A stretch of DNA of 64,000 bases from positions 1 through 64,000 of the forward strand of contig NZ_JAMXFD010000005.1 in assembly GCF_025370875.1 (NCBI RefSeq), given 5' to 3'. This DNA is from Laspinema palackyanum D2c (GTDB taxonomy: Bacteria > Cyanobacteriota > Cyanobacteriia > Cyanobacteriales > Laspinemataceae). The position numbers and the translations under genes are program-made. Below the pieces are notes generated by a model. It saw only the letters and a list, made by a program, of their open reading frames with translations. It did not search any database and had not been told where the DNA came from. Shown one piece after another: positions 8,363 through 18,986 of the stretch; the first letter of the stretch is position 1; every line of letters starts with the position of its first letter.

Positions 8363-10060
8363 TTAACTGGAACTGCTGGATATCAGCTTAGAGGGTGTAC
8401 TCCGCCAGAGTAATTCTAGTTTGTTTCCGGGGATGGTTAAATATAAAACATCTCCTACATCTAAGGAAGTTTCTAATAAATTCCATCCATGAACTGTCCC
8501 TTCTTGGGTTTGAATATATAACGGAACAAAATCTGCTTTCATGGCGGATTCTTTGACGGTTTGATGATAGAATGGATGGGCGGGGGTGATTAAGGTGGCG
8601 ATCGCCACCCAGAGACTCCCGGCTGTCATGCCATTGCCCAAAATCCGTCCCCCGATCGCAGCAGCAGCAAAGGCAGGTGCGGCCATTTCTGTGGGATTCA
8701 GGACGCGCTCAAAGTCGAATACTTGTTGTACCATTAAGGCAAAGCGAGGGTCCTCACTTCGGACCACAACGGGCAGTTGCGGGACGACGCCTTTGGCAGT
8801 TAAGGCAATTTCTAAGTTAGTCATGTCATTGCTGGTAACCGCTAACACCGCTTCGGCTTTTTCAATATTAGCGGCTTTTAAACTAGCAGGTAGGGTGGCA
8901 TCTGCCTGGATGATGGGAATTTTTAACCCTTGTGCGGTACTCAGAAAGCGGCAGTTGGGATCGCGATCGATGACGACGACATCATATCCATTGGTATGCA
9001 GTTGCTCGATCGCCTTGATGCCGATATCTCCCAGTCCGCACACGATATAATGATGGCGATGAGGGATTTGGGGTGTATCCCAGAGTTGTCTAAATCGGCT
9101 CCCTAGGATAAAATCATTGAGGAGCGCATAGCAAATCCCGATTGCACCCGCGCCGACGAGCATCATCATCGCAGTAAACAGTTTCAGAGGAACGGGAGAC
9201 TGTTCAGCTACGGCTTCATTGCCGCCTGCGCCGGTAATCATGCCGACGGAAAAATACAGGGAATCAACAAACGAGGTATCGGTATTAACAAACGTATAAG
9301 TAAAAGTCGCGGTTAAAATTGTGAGTAATAGGGCTAAGAGGGCGAGGGTTGTAGCTTGATTTTGCTGTTGAAATCGTCGCCAATTGCCGAGAGATTCTTG
9401 GATCTTCCGCCCCCAGGAACGCCGGTTGTGGCGTTTGTTCAGTTGAGTGGCGACAATCAGGCGATCGCCTACTTCCAAAGTTTTTCCCGCGAGAACCGCC
9501 GAAACTAGGTCAATATCAGGATGCTGGGGTAAATAGTATATCAGCATCCGGCGCTGATCTTCCCATAAATCGGCTAACTTGCGCCCGTTCCAGGGATGGC
9601 GCTCATCGATGTATTCTTCATGAATCGGCCAAGTTTCATTAAACAGTGTGAGTTGCCCGATCGCCCGACTCCCCATTGCAGCAAAGGCAAAAATGGGCGC
9701 AGCTAAGGTGGAGACGCTCATACTGGTATGGTGGGGTAAGGTGCGATCCAAGCGATCGCCTAAACTGCCATTAAACAGCCGCGTAATAATCCGAATCTGA
9801 GGATTGAGCAATCGCGCTTGCATCAGGATGGCTAAATTCACCGCATCATCATCAGAGGCGATCGCGATGGCATCGGCATCGCGAATTCCTGCGGCGAGTA
9901 ATGTTGCCGCCGATCGCGGATCTCCCACAATGATCCCCGTATCTTCTCCAGGAATTGGGCGCTCTCCTACCCCGACAACCGAGGCCCCCTGTTGTCTTAA
10001 CAAGCCAAAAATTTGATACCCCGTGCTCCCCAGACAGCAAACGATGATTCGCGGTTTCAT
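8363..10060 (-). CDS. Two-RCK cation channel / NAD-binding transport protein
   Basis: 565 residues with two TrkA-N/RCK units around a two-helix pore. N-terminal Rossmann motif: CCLGSTGYQIFG (residues 8-19), followed by a TrkA-C-like part to about 210. Two membrane helices (about 238-260 and 290-315) flank the pore loop SLYFSVGMITGAGG. The second RCK has CGLGDIGIKAIEQL and ends with a TrkA-C domain. Family members move K+ or other monovalent cations under control of NAD(H)/ATP. The canonical filter T-V-G-Y-G is not present (ITGAGG instead), so ion selectivity is open. ATG start at 10060. No operon partner. Confidence 0.85.
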   Translation of the reverse strand: MKPRIIVCCLGSTGYQIFGLLRQQGASVVGVGERPIPGEDTGIIVGDPRSAATLLAAGIRDADAIAIASDDDAVNLAILMQARLLNPQIRIITRLFNGSLGDRLDRTLPHHTSMSVSTLAAPIFAFAAMGSRAIGQLTLFNETWPIHEEYIDERHPWNGRKLADLWEDQRRMLIYYLPQHPDIDLVSAVLAGKTLEVGDRLIVATQLNKRHNRRSWGRKIQESLGNWRRFQQQNQATTLALLALLLTILTATFTYTFVNTDTSFVDSLYFSVGMITGAGGNEAVAEQSPVPLKLFTAMMMLVGAGAIGICYALLNDFILGSRFRQLWDTPQIPHRHHYIVCGLGDIGIKAIEQLHTNGYDVVVIDRDPNCRFLSTAQGLKIPIIQADATLPASLKAANIEKAEAVLAVTSNDMTNLEIALTAKGVVPQLPVVVRSEDPRFALMVQQVFDFERVLNPTEMAAPAFAAAAIGGRILGNGMTAGSLWVAIATLITPAHPFYHQTVKESAMKADFVPLYIQTQEGTVHGWNLLETSLDVGDVLYLTIPGNKLELLWRSTPSKLISSSSS

Positions 10061-10771
10061 GGTGACCCCAGCCTAAGATCAGGATTCAGAAAGAATACAG
10101 CCAAATTCGCATCAATGTCACGGACTGTAATATTTTCAGTCCCTTGGGATCTAAAAAATGTAGCGCAGGACACCGCCTCTGGTTTTTGCTTCAAAAAACT
10201 ATCCCACGGATGGAGATGGGAGGCGATCGCCTTCTGGAAAGTATGAGCAATTCCACTCTGGAAAAATGCTCTAGGGTAACAACGGGATGAATACACTAAA
10301 AGTGCTTTTAGTGCTTTTGGTACTTTGGGTAGCACTCGGGGTTGTTTTCTCTCTTGCTCTTTGGGTTTTTCTCGGTTTCTTGTCAGTCCGGGTCGGTCTT
10401 CTGGGATGCCTTCAATACAATTTATATTAGCAGGAGTGGAAAAAAAAGCGATCGCCACCACTCCCCCTGCGGTTTCCTAGGGGTTGACTCCAGCCAATAC
10501 AAGCTACACTTAAAAGAATCAGACCTGAGCATCAAGACAGGATAACAGGAATCAGAACATGGATTTCTTCCTCGTTCTTTGGGGCTTCCCTCCCTCATTC
10601 GGGTTCAGGACTGATGCACCCGATGGACGATTTAGGAGCTTGTACCGGGCTTAACCCTGAACACAAGTTGCACCTCGCCCGCCAGATTTCCTGGCCGTAC
10701 ATATTGGATTTAAAACTGTTCTAAGGAATCGACTCTCAACTCTAAACTTGAGAATAAATTAGAGGAAAATA
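10061..10771. other. Long intergenic stretch upstream of the ferredoxin-MBL gene
   Basis: About 710 bases. It holds one possible 47-residue membrane peptide gene (10287-10430, listed separately) and a few HIP1 sites. I see no RNA gene or repeat. A 134-residue minus-strand frame (10057-10461) has low-complexity, non-protein-like composition and was rejected. Confidence 0.5.
10287..10430 (+). CDS. Possible 47-residue hydrophobic peptide
   Basis: ATG at 10287, TAG at 10428. The peptide starts MNTLKVLLVLLVLWVALGVV and stays hydrophobic to about residue 35, then ends polar (LQYNLY). That could be one long or two short membrane helices. The ribosome-binding site is weak (AGGG 10 bases upstream). 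I do not recognise a family. It could be a chance frame in a T-rich stretch. Confidence 0.3.
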   Translation: MNTLKVLLVLLVLWVALGVVFSLALWVFLGFLSVRVGLLGCLQYNLY

Positions 10772-11650
10772 ATGGCTAATCAACAATGGCGACGGACGGA
10801 AAATGTTAGCGGTGATTTTTATGTAGATACCACCTGCATTGATTGTGATACTTGCCGATGGATGGCTCCCGATATCTTTCACCGTGACAATGACCAATCG
10901 GCAGTTTATCAGCAACCCCAAAGCCAAGGCGAACGCTTGACCGCTTTACAGGCGCTTTTAGCCTGTCCCACGGCTTCAATTGGGACCGTAGATAAACCCA
11001 AAGATATCAAACAAGCCCAAGAGAGTTTTCCCCTGGTAATTGACCGCAATATTTATCATTGTGGGTATCATGCGGAGAGTTCTTTCGGGGCTGCGAGTTA
11101 TTTAATTCAGAGAGCCGAGGGAAATATTTTGGTAGATTCCCCTCGCTTTTCTCCGCCTTTAGTTAAACAATTGGAATCAATGGGAGGGATTCGGTATTTA
11201 TATTTAACCCATCAGGATGATGTGGCGGATCATCAGAAATTTGCTGAGCATTTTGGGTGCGATCGCATCCTGCATCATGATGAAATCAATCCCCGGACTC
11301 GGGATGTGGAAATTCAGCTCACCGGCTATGAGCCAATTGAACTGGAATCTGATATGTTAATTATTCCCCTTCCCGGACATACCAAAGGTCATACGGTGTT
11401 GCTCTATCAAAACCAATTTCTATTTACCGGGGATTGTTTAGCTTGGTCCAATCGACTGAATCAATTGATAGCCTTTCGCGATGCCTGTTGGTATTCTTGG
11501 CCGGAATTAATTAAATCCCTACACAAGTTAGAAGACTACTCCTTTGAGTGGGTCCTGCCCGGGCATGGTCGCCGCTATCATGCAGAAAATGCCCAGCAAA
11601 TGCAGAAGGAACTCCAACACTGTCTCACTTGGATGGAAACCCAACGATAA
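10772..11650 (+). CDS. Ferredoxin-domain / metallo-beta-lactamase-fold fusion protein
   Basis: 292 residues. The N-terminal 70 residues form a 4Fe-4S ferredoxin-like module (CIDCDTCRWMAP and LLACPTASIG). The rest is an MBL-fold hydrolase: LTHQDDVADH (metal ligands, a variant of H-x-H-x-D-H with Asp for the second His), LPGHTKGHT, FTGDCL and LPGHGRRYH. Homologues with this architecture occur across cyanobacteria and plant chloroplasts and are largely uncharacterised. The iron-sulfur cluster could be redox-sensing or structural. Start ATG has AGAGGAAAATA just upstream. It is convergent with the large EAL protein gene, with a terminator-like hairpin between. Confidence 0.85.
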   Translation: MANQQWRRTENVSGDFYVDTTCIDCDTCRWMAPDIFHRDNDQSAVYQQPQSQGERLTALQALLACPTASIGTVDKPKDIKQAQESFPLVIDRNIYHCGYHAESSFGAASYLIQRAEGNILVDSPRFSPPLVKQLESMGGIRYLYLTHQDDVADHQKFAEHFGCDRILHHDEINPRTRDVEIQLTGYEPIELESDMLIIPLPGHTKGHTVLLYQNQFLFTGDCLAWSNRLNQLIAFRDACWYSWPELIKSLHKLEDYSFEWVLPGHGRRYHAENAQQMQKELQHCLTWMETQR

Positions 11651-11721
11651 CCGGGCTATTTCAGTCATTGAGGAGGGATGCCAAGAAACTGAGTTTATAC
11701 CACCCGGAAGGGCTCATTGCA

Positions 11722-11776
11722 GCAGTCTAAAAAGCCGATTGGTGTTCTTACGGAGGGCTTTCTTTTTAGACGGCTG
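11722..11776. terminator. Probable bidirectional terminator
   Basis: Imperfect inverted repeat between convergent genes: left arm GCAGTCTAAAAAGCC, right arm GGCTTTCTTTTTAGACGGC. A-rich on one side and T-rich on the other, so it can act in both directions. Confidence 0.65.
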
Positions 11777-11787
11777 CAAGGGATTTT

Positions 11788-14700
11788 TTAGATAGACTGT
11801 CTGAGCAACAGGGTGGCATTTTCAGCGGACAAAGGCTTAGAGAAAAAATAACCTTGTCCATCTTCAGACCCCAAGGACTTGAGTTCGGCTAATTGTTCAG
11901 CGGTTTCAACCCCTTCTGCGGTGACATCCATTCCCAAACCGTGGGCTAAAGTCACGATCGCCTGAATGATTTCCAAATTTTTACCTTCCGTGCCGATCCG
12001 TTGCACAAATGATTTATCAATCTTCAAGGTATCAATCGGAAATTCAGCTAAAAGAGAGAGGGAAGAATAGCCGGTTCCAAAGTCATCTAAGGATAAATGA
12101 ATATTTCTTTCTTTGAGTTGCCAGAGGGTTTGATTAGCGGATTGGTTATCTTCAATCAGGACACTTTCGGTAATTTCTAGCTTTAAGAAAGTCGGATCGA
12201 GACCTGTTTCTTGGAGGACGCGATCAACGTGTTCGACTAAATCGGGTTGTAGAAATTGTTTGCCGGATAAATTGACGCTCATTTTTAATCCGCCGCTTTT
12301 ACGGAGGGAGGGAAATCGGGTTTGCCATGCCACGAGTTGTCGGCAAGCTTCCCGCAGGACTAAGAGGCCTAAGGGGACAATTGAGCCGGTTTCTTCTGCC
12401 AGGGGAATGAATTCGCTGGGGGGAATAAAACCGCGTTGAGGGTGATGCCAGCGCAGCAATGCTTCAAATCCGACTATTTTCCCGTCGAATAAAGAGACGA
12501 TCGGTTGATAGGCGAGTCTGAGGGAGGTTTGAGTGAGGGTTTCGGCTTCATGGAGTTCTCTGCGCAAATCATTTTCTAACTGTAAGAGTTGCACCGCTTG
12601 GTCATGCATCGCCTGATCGAAGATAGCCGATCGCGCTTTGCCACTGCGTTTGGCGCGATACATGGCAATATCTGCGTTCCGGAGTAAATCGGTGCTGACT
12701 TCATGCTCAATGGAACTGAGGGCGATGCCAATGGTCACAGTAATAAAGACCGCGTGTCCTTCAAAGGTAAAAGGTGCTTTAAGTTGTTGGTGGATTTTTT
12801 CTGCCACCTCGCTAACCTGTTCAATGCCTTGGACATCTTCTAAGAGGATAACATAATGATCGCCTCCGAGACGGGCGACGGTATTTTGAGAATTCACACA
12901 GCGTTCTAGGCGGAAGGCGATCGCAATTAAAAGCATATCCCCCACCGCATGACCTAAGCTATCGTTGACTCGTTTAAAGCGGTCAATATCGATAAATAAA
13001 ACCCCGATTTGCCGATCGCTTTGTCCATTATGGCGGGCGCTGGCTTCCCGGAGTCGTTCCATTAAAAAGGCCCGATTCGGCAGTCCGGTTAAGGGGTCAT
13101 AATAGGCTTGATGAATGAGTTCTTCTTCCGCCCGCTTGCGATCGCTGATGTCGGTTTGAACCCCAATATAGTGAGTAACTGACCCCCGTTCGTTTTCCAC
13201 CGGAGACAGACTTAGTTCATTCCAAAATAATGTCCCGTCTTTGCGATAATTGCGTAAGGTGACTTTGCAATCTTGTCCGTTGCGAATGGCCTTTCGCAAT
13301 TCTTGTAATGCCGGTTGATGGCGATCGCGTCCTTGCAGGAATCGGCAATTGCGTCCTGTTGCCTCAGCGTAGGAATACCCGGTCATTTTTTCAAAACTGG
13401 GATTGACGTAAACCACGGCATTATCTTTGTTATACTCAGAGATAACGATGCCATTGCTACTGGCGGCGATCGCTCTTTCAAAGAGTCGGAGGCGTTCTTC
13501 TTGTTCTTTGCGCTCCGTGACATCCCGGGAATTGATGACAAATCCCGCGATTCCCGGTTCCTGAAGTAGGTTGCTGCCCACAGACTCTAGGGTAACCCAT
13601 TTCCCGTTAGCATGAAGAAAGCGAAACTCACTCTCAACAACCCCGCCTTGTTGTTCCAAAGCTTGGTTAAAAAGAGTATAAATCAACTCTTTGTCTTCGG
13701 GGTGAATGTAGTTAAACCCATTGTCACCGATTAAATCTTGGGCTTTATAGCCTAGAATTCTTTCTACTGCTGGACTTTGATAGCGAATCGTTCCATCTGC
13801 TTCTAAAATGGTAATAATATCTGATGAATTCTGGACTAACGACCGAAAACGTTTTTCACTTTTAGCCAGGGCCTCTACCGCATTTTTCTGTTCGGTAATA
13901 TTAAAGGCACTCAGGCAAATTCCAATAATCTGATTTCTTTCATCAAAAATAGGTTGGCCGTTAATTTCAAACCAGTATTCGGTCCCGGTATTTCCAACAA
14001 TTTTCTGCTGGAGTTGGACGGGCAACCCTTGAAGGCATTGATGAAAACTTTGATTGAAAAGTTCCAACCCCTTGTTTGATACATATTCGTAGGCTAAATC
14101 TCCGGGATGAATCGTTTTATTCCATAAAATTTTAACAGTTTCCCGAGCGGTTTTATTAACATCTTTAATTTTATAATGGCGGTCAATTAGAACAATGGAT
14201 TGAGCGGAAGAATTGAAAATAGCCCTTAAATTGGCTTCAGATTCAATTAAGGCCGCCTGAGTTTGCTTCCGTTCCGTCACGTCGGTCAGGGTTTCAATCA
14301 ACCGCACAACTTGGCCGTTACTGTCGCAGAGAACTTCTCCTTTACTGACAATCCAGCGGAGGGAGTTGGTTTGACTATGCAGGATCCGGTATTCACTTTC
14401 ATAGTTCGTTTTAGCGGCGATCGCCTGGACAATTGTACGGTGAACCAGGGGCCGGTCTTCCGCTTGGATCGCCTTAATATAACTGGCAATGGTGGGGTTA
14501 TAGCTGCCCTTTTCGACTCCTAAAATGGCGTGAACTTCATCAGACCAGATCACATTTCCCGATCGCAAATCCCACTCCCAAACTCCCATTTTGGCCGCTT
14601 TAAACGCCGCCAGCAATCTCCCTTCACTCTGCTGCAATGCTCGTTGAGTCCGCTGGCGATCGAGTTCTGCCGATGCCTGTCCCGCAAATATACTCAAGAC

Positions 14701-15651
14701 CAATTGGGCACGGTGAACGTCGATTAACGGGCGATCGTCGAATCCACAGATTAACCCGATCGCCTTGCCCTGCATATCCACCAATCGGACTCCCAAGTAG
14801 CTACAAGCTTCTAGCTTACCCAGGGGGTTACCCGGAGACAGGTGCGACTTAAAATGATCCTCAATCCAGTCGCTTCCACATTGCAGGACTTTCGCCCAAG
14901 GGGTCCCGGGGAGCGGATATTCCAGTTCGCACAATTGCTCATTCAAACTGGAACCTGTCAGTTCGCCTCCCTCCCAGAATGCCCGAACTTTCACCACGGA
15001 AGCTTTGTTACCCACCACCTCCCCAATAAAGACGTAGCGCATCCCCAATAATGACCCAAGATAGCAAGCTAAGGCGGGAAAAAACTGCTCTCCCGTGACG
15101 GGGGCTTTTCCGTTGTCCAGGGATTGCAGGATGTTCTCGACTTCCTTGAACTCGGTAATGTCTTTGAAAGTTTTAAAGTACAGCAGGTCCTTTCCCACCG
15201 TCAATGCCTCAATGGACACACTCACCCAGAAGGGTGTGCCATCGGCTTTCTTTGCCACCAGTTCATAGTTCTTGATGACCCCTTGAAGCTGAAGGGTATC
15301 GAGGAGTTTTTTTCTTTCCGTTAAGTTATAATAAAAACAGTCTTCGTGACGATTAATCGGCTCCGTGCCTCGAAAGCCGAAAAGTTCGCGAAAGCAATCA
15401 TTAACATAGACAATCTTGCCATCCGTAGAATCGGTCAAGGCGATCGGCACAGAAATCCGTGCGGCGATCGCCTCAAACAAACAGTTCGTCCCGCAAATCT
15501 CTAGGGAGACGGGTAAATCACTCGACATAGACCCGTCCGGGTTGATGTAACTCAGGGTAGCTTCCTCCTTGACCCGTTGGCGTTCTAGCTTATGTTTGTC
15601 CTGATCTTCATTTATCCATTCTATCTCTTTGCTCTGTTCCCCTAAACTCAT
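11788..15651 (-). CDS. PAS/GAF/LOV-GGDEF-EAL protein, probable light-controlled c-di-GMP phosphodiesterase
   Basis: 1287 residues from the ATG at 15651, chosen for the strong AAGGAG six bases upstream; an ATG at 15690 (1300 residues) has no such site. Order: PAS, GAF (about 170-330), three further PAS, then a LOV domain with the flavin-binding signature GRNCRFLQG (adduct Cys codon at 13345-13347), FWNELSLSP and YIGVQTD. The GGDEF domain keeps its fold but reads RLGGDHY (12853-12867), so cyclase activity is unlikely. The EAL domain is complete: FEALLRW, VNLSGKQF, LEITES, DDFGTGYSSL, LKIDKSFV, AEGVET, QGYFFSKPL. It should hydrolyse c-di-GMP, with blue light a likely input. No transmembrane segment. 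Stand-alone gene. Confidence 0.93.
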   Translation of the reverse strand: MSLGEQSKEIEWINEDQDKHKLERQRVKEEATLSYINPDGSMSSDLPVSLEICGTNCLFEAIAARISVPIALTDSTDGKIVYVNDCFRELFGFRGTEPINRHEDCFYYNLTERKKLLDTLQLQGVIKNYELVAKKADGTPFWVSVSIEALTVGKDLLYFKTFKDITEFKEVENILQSLDNGKAPVTGEQFFPALACYLGSLLGMRYVFIGEVVGNKASVVKVRAFWEGGELTGSSLNEQLCELEYPLPGTPWAKVLQCGSDWIEDHFKSHLSPGNPLGKLEACSYLGVRLVDMQGKAIGLICGFDDRPLIDVHRAQLVLSIFAGQASAELDRQRTQRALQQSEGRLLAAFKAAKMGVWEWDLRSGNVIWSDEVHAILGVEKGSYNPTIASYIKAIQAEDRPLVHRTIVQAIAAKTNYESEYRILHSQTNSLRWIVSKGEVLCDSNGQVVRLIETLTDVTERKQTQAALIESEANLRAIFNSSAQSIVLIDRHYKIKDVNKTARETVKILWNKTIHPGDLAYEYVSNKGLELFNQSFHQCLQGLPVQLQQKIVGNTGTEYWFEINGQPIFDERNQIIGICLSAFNITEQKNAVEALAKSEKRFRSLVQNSSDIITILEADGTIRYQSPAVERILGYKAQDLIGDNGFNYIHPEDKELIYTLFNQALEQQGGVVESEFRFLHANGKWVTLESVGSNLLQEPGIAGFVINSRDVTERKEQEERLRLFERAIAASSNGIVISEYNKDNAVVYVNPSFEKMTGYSYAEATGRNCRFLQGRDRHQPALQELRKAIRNGQDCKVTLRNYRKDGTLFWNELSLSPVENERGSVTHYIGVQTDISDRKRAEEELIHQAYYDPLTGLPNRAFLMERLREASARHNGQSDRQIGVLFIDIDRFKRVNDSLGHAVGDMLLIAIAFRLERCVNSQNTVARLGGDHYVILLEDVQGIEQVSEVAEKIHQQLKAPFTFEGHAVFITVTIGIALSSIEHEVSTDLLRNADIAMYRAKRSGKARSAIFDQAMHDQAVQLLQLENDLRRELHEAETLTQTSLRLAYQPIVSLFDGKIVGFEALLRWHHPQRGFIPPSEFIPLAEETGSIVPLGLLVLREACRQLVAWQTRFPSLRKSGGLKMSVNLSGKQFLQPDLVEHVDRVLQETGLDPTFLKLEITESVLIEDNQSANQTLWQLKERNIHLSLDDFGTGYSSLSLLAEFPIDTLKIDKSFVQRIGTEGKNLEIIQAIVTLAHGLGMDVTAEGVETAEQLAELKSLGSEDGQGYFFSKPLSAENATLLLRQSI

Positions 15652-15690
15652 CCGCGCTCCTTCCCTCTCGTTGGGAAACTCTCGGCCCAT

Positions 15691-16323
15691 CTCATTTAAA
15701 AAATTGTATGAACATTTTTTAATTAATCTTAATATTATCTGGGCCTTTTGTAAAACTCGTTTAATTAAAATTCATTAAAGTCCATCGCCTCGGCAGACAG
15801 AACTTGTGCCAAGACTTAACAAAAAAGCCCGTAACTCGGTCCAAAAGACACTTCACCTGGTCATTGTTGATAAAAACCCCTGTACTCTCCCAGCCTCTGT
15901 ACCTAGATTACCCTGATGTAGCTGCTCACTCTCATGCCACTTCCTTTCCGATTAAACAGAACCCTAACCAACTCGGAAATCCTCAGAGTGATGCCAGAAA
16001 TCTGGTCCTAACGAGACGGAATGTCAATCGCCTAAACGGGCTAACCCTCCTAACCCTCCGGTTGAGGTCGGTAGATGGGGATGGAGGTTTAACGGGTTGC
16101 AATTAATTGTAAGAGTTATCTAAAAAAGTTAAGGATTTTACATAAATCTTTACAGCCAGAACGATTTACCCATAAGCTTTTGAGATATAACCCAGTCCGT
16201 AGGGGCCAGACGAACAACTTCTCCCCTCCCCCCAACAACAATCACTCATCCTGTCAAAGTGCCTACTGAATCTAACCCATTCCTACATTAAAATTAGCGA
16301 TACCGTTAGAGGAGACACCTGCA
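15691..16323. other. Intergenic region between the LOV-EAL gene and acnB
   Basis: About 630 bases. The part next to the LOV-EAL gene is very AT-rich (TTAATTAATCTTAATATTAT) and probably carries its promoter. I see no gene, RNA or repeat elsewhere in it. Confidence 0.5.
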
Positions 16324-18933
16324 ATGCTAGAATCCTACCGTCAACAGGCCGCATCTAGGACCAGTCAAGGCATTCCGCCCCTGCCCTTAGATGCCCAGCA
16401 AACCTCTGAACTCTGTGAACTGCTGAAAAATCCCCCACCGGGAGAAGAAGAAACCCTCCTGCACCTGCTGCGCGATCGCATTCCCCCCGGAGTAGATCAG
16501 GCTGCCTACGTCAAAGCTGGGTTTCTAACCGCTATTGCCAAAGGCGAAATCACCTCTCCCTTGGTTTCTCCCCTAGAGGCGATCGAACTCCTCGGCACCA
16601 TGTTGGGCGGCTATAATGTCCAATCTTTAATCGATTTGCTGCAATCGGGGGACAACACCATCGCCCAAGCTGCCTCCGATGCCCTCAAGAAAACCTTGCT
16701 GGTGTTTGACGCCATGCATGATGTCCTGGAGTTGTCCGAAACCAACCCTTATGCGAAGCAGGCGATCGACTCCTGGGCGAATGCCGAATGGTTTACCTCT
16801 CGCCCTCCTGTCGCGGAAACCATCACCGTCACTGTTTTTAAAGTCCCCGGGGAAACCAACACCGACGACTTGTCCCCCGCTTCTCATGCCACCACGCGCC
16901 CGGACATTCCCCTCCACGCCCTCGCGATGTTAGAATCCCGGATGGACGGAGCCCTAGAAACCCTAGCCGAAATCAAAGGCAAAGGGCATCCCGTCGCTTA
17001 TGTGGGGGATGTGGTGGGGACCGGGTCCTCGCGTAAATCGGCGATTAACTCCGTGCTCTGGCATATCGGCAACGATATCCCCTGCGTTCCCAATAAACGG
17101 GCTGGGGGCTATATCCTTGGGGGTGCGATCGCGCCAATCTTCTTCAACACCGCCGAAGACTCCGGTGCCCTCCCCATCGAGTGCGACGTCACCAACCTGG
17201 AAACCGGCATGGTGATTACCATCCATCCCTACAAAGGACAAATCACCAACGAAGCGGGAGAAGTGATTTCCACCTTCACCCTCAAACCCAACACCATCCT
17301 GGATGAAGTTCGCGCGGGAGGACGGATTCCTCTGATTGTCGGGCGATCGCTGACGGACAAAACCCGCAAGGCGATCGGACTCGACATCAGCCCCATCTTC
17401 ACCCGTCCCGAAATCCCCACCGACACCGGCAAAGGCTTCACCCTCGCCCAAAAAATGGTCGGAGAAGCCTGCGGCGTCTCGGGCGTCCGTCCGGGAACCG
17501 CCTGCGAGCCCCTAATGACCACCGTGGGTTCCCAGGATACCACCGGACCCATGACCCGCGACGAACTCAAAGAACTCGCCTGTCTCGGCTTCTCCGCCGA
17601 TTTAGTGATGCAGAGTTTTTGTCATACCGCCGCCTATCCCAAACCCGTGGATATCACCACCCAAAAAGAACTCCCCGACTTCTTTTCCACCCGAGGCGGT
17701 GTGGCATTACGTCCTGGGGACGGCATCATCCACTCCTGGCTGAACCGGATGCTACTTCCCGATACCGTCGGCACCGGGGGCGACTCTCACACCCGTTTTC
17801 CCCTGGGAATCTCCTTCCCCGCTGGTTCGGGTTTAGTCGCTTTTGCCTCTGCATTAGGCGTCATGCCCTTAGATATGCCCGAATCGGTCCTCGTGCGGTT
17901 TAAAGGGGAATTGCAACCCGGTGTTACCCTGCGGGATATTGTTAATGCCATTCCTTATGTTGCCATCCAAAAAGGATTGCTTACCGTCGAGAAACAGAAC
18001 AAAAAGAATGTGTTCTCGGGGCGGATTATGGAAATGGAAGGCTTACCGGATTTAAAAGTAGAACAAGCCTTTGAACTCACCGACGCCACGGCAGAACGGT
18101 CCTGTGCCGGGTCTACTATTAAACTGAGTGAGGAAACCGTCGCCGAATACCTGCGATCAAACGTGACTCTGTTAAAAAATATGGCCGCCCGAGGCTATCA
18201 AGACCCTCGGACCATCTTGCGCCGGGTTGCTAAAATGGAGCAATGGTTAGAGAATCCCCAACTCATGTCTGCTGATGCGGATGCCGAGTATGTGGAAACC
18301 CTAGAAATCGACTTAAACGAGATTAAAGAACCGATTGTTGCGGCCCCCAATGACCCGGACAACATTAAATTAATGTCCGAATGTGCGGGAGATAAAATTG
18401 ATGAAGTCTTCATCGGCTCCTGCATGACCAATATTGGCCATTATCGCGCTGCTGCGAAAGTCTTGGAAGGGGCGGGATTAGTCAAAGTCCGCCTGTGGAT
18501 TTGTCCTCCCACCCGCATGGATGAAGAACAGTTAAAAGCCGAGGGCATTTACGACATTTTCGAGGCAGCCAATGCCCGGACTGAGATGCCCGGTTGTAGC
18601 CTTTGCATGGGCAACCAAGCCCGTGTGGAGGATGGAGCAACAGTGTTTTCCACCTCGACGCGCAACTTCAATAATCGCATGGGCAAAGATGCGCGAGTGT
18701 ATCTCGGTTCAGCGGAATTAGCCGCAGTTTGTGCCTTACTGGGACGGATTCCCACGGTGGAAGAATATCAAGCAATTGTCAGCGAGAAAATTAATCCCTT
18801 TGCTGATGATTTGTATCGGTATTTAAACTTTGACCAAATCCAGGGATTTGAGGATGAAGGTCGAGTGATTCCGTTAGAAGAGTTACCCAAGATTGAGGAT
18901 ATTTTGGGAATGCCTGTCGGCGCGGGGAAATAA
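16324..18933 (+). CDS. acnB: Aconitate hydratase B
   Basis: Interconverts citrate and isocitrate (and handles 2-methylisocitrate in some bacteria) in the TCA branch that feeds 2-oxoglutarate for ammonium assimilation. 869 residues, the expected size for the AcnB class. The N-terminal HEAT-like and swivel domains come first ([29 protein letters not shown]), then the catalytic core. The three [4Fe-4S] cysteines are C700 ([10 protein letters not shown]), C758 and C761 ([11 protein letters not shown]). ATG start; GGAGA lies close upstream. A strong terminator follows at 18987, so it appears to be monocistronic. Confidence 0.98.
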   Translation: MLESYRQQAASRTSQGIPPLPLDAQQTSELCELLKNPPPGEEETLLHLLRDRIPPGVDQAAYVKAGFLTAIAKGEITSPLVSPLEAIELLGTMLGGYNVQSLIDLLQSGDNTIAQAASDALKKTLLVFDAMHDVLELSETNPYAKQAIDSWANAEWFTSRPPVAETITVTVFKVPGETNTDDLSPASHATTRPDIPLHALAMLESRMDGALETLAEIKGKGHPVAYVGDVVGTGSSRKSAINSVLWHIGNDIPCVPNKRAGGYILGGAIAPIFFNTAEDSGALPIECDVTNLETGMVITIHPYKGQITNEAGEVISTFTLKPNTILDEVRAGGRIPLIVGRSLTDKTRKAIGLDISPIFTRPEIPTDTGKGFTLAQKMVGEACGVSGVRPGTACEPLMTTVGSQDTTGPMTRDELKELACLGFSADLVMQSFCHTAAYPKPVDITTQKELPDFFSTRGGVALRPGDGIIHSWLNRMLLPDTVGTGGDSHTRFPLGISFPAGSGLVAFASALGVMPLDMPESVLVRFKGELQPGVTLRDIVNAIPYVAIQKGLLTVEKQNKKNVFSGRIMEMEGLPDLKVEQAFELTDATAERSCAGSTIKLSEETVAEYLRSNVTLLKNMAARGYQDPRTILRRVAKMEQWLENPQLMSADADAEYVETLEIDLNEIKEPIVAAPNDPDNIKLMSECAGDKIDEVFIGSCMTNIGHYRAAAKVLEGAGLVKVRLWICPPTRMDEEQLKAEGIYDIFEAANARTEMPGCSLCMGNQARVEDGATVFSTSTRNFNNRMGKDARVYLGSAELAAVCALLGRIPTVEEYQAIVSEKINPFADDLYRYLNFDQIQGFEDEGRVIPLEELPKIEDILGMPVGAGK

Positions 18934-18986
18934 CTGAAGCCGAGAGCAACGTAGAGCTTTAGGGACTAAAACTCTACCTTGGTCAA

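Noticed and set aside
10057-10461. 134-residue minus-strand frame next to the channel gene
   Set aside because: Overlaps the channel gene start, has no ribosome-binding site, and runs of basic and polar residues with no fold-like pattern.
10559-10654. 31-residue frame starting MDFFLVLWGF
   Set aside because: Too short, no start signal, no hint of conservation visible.
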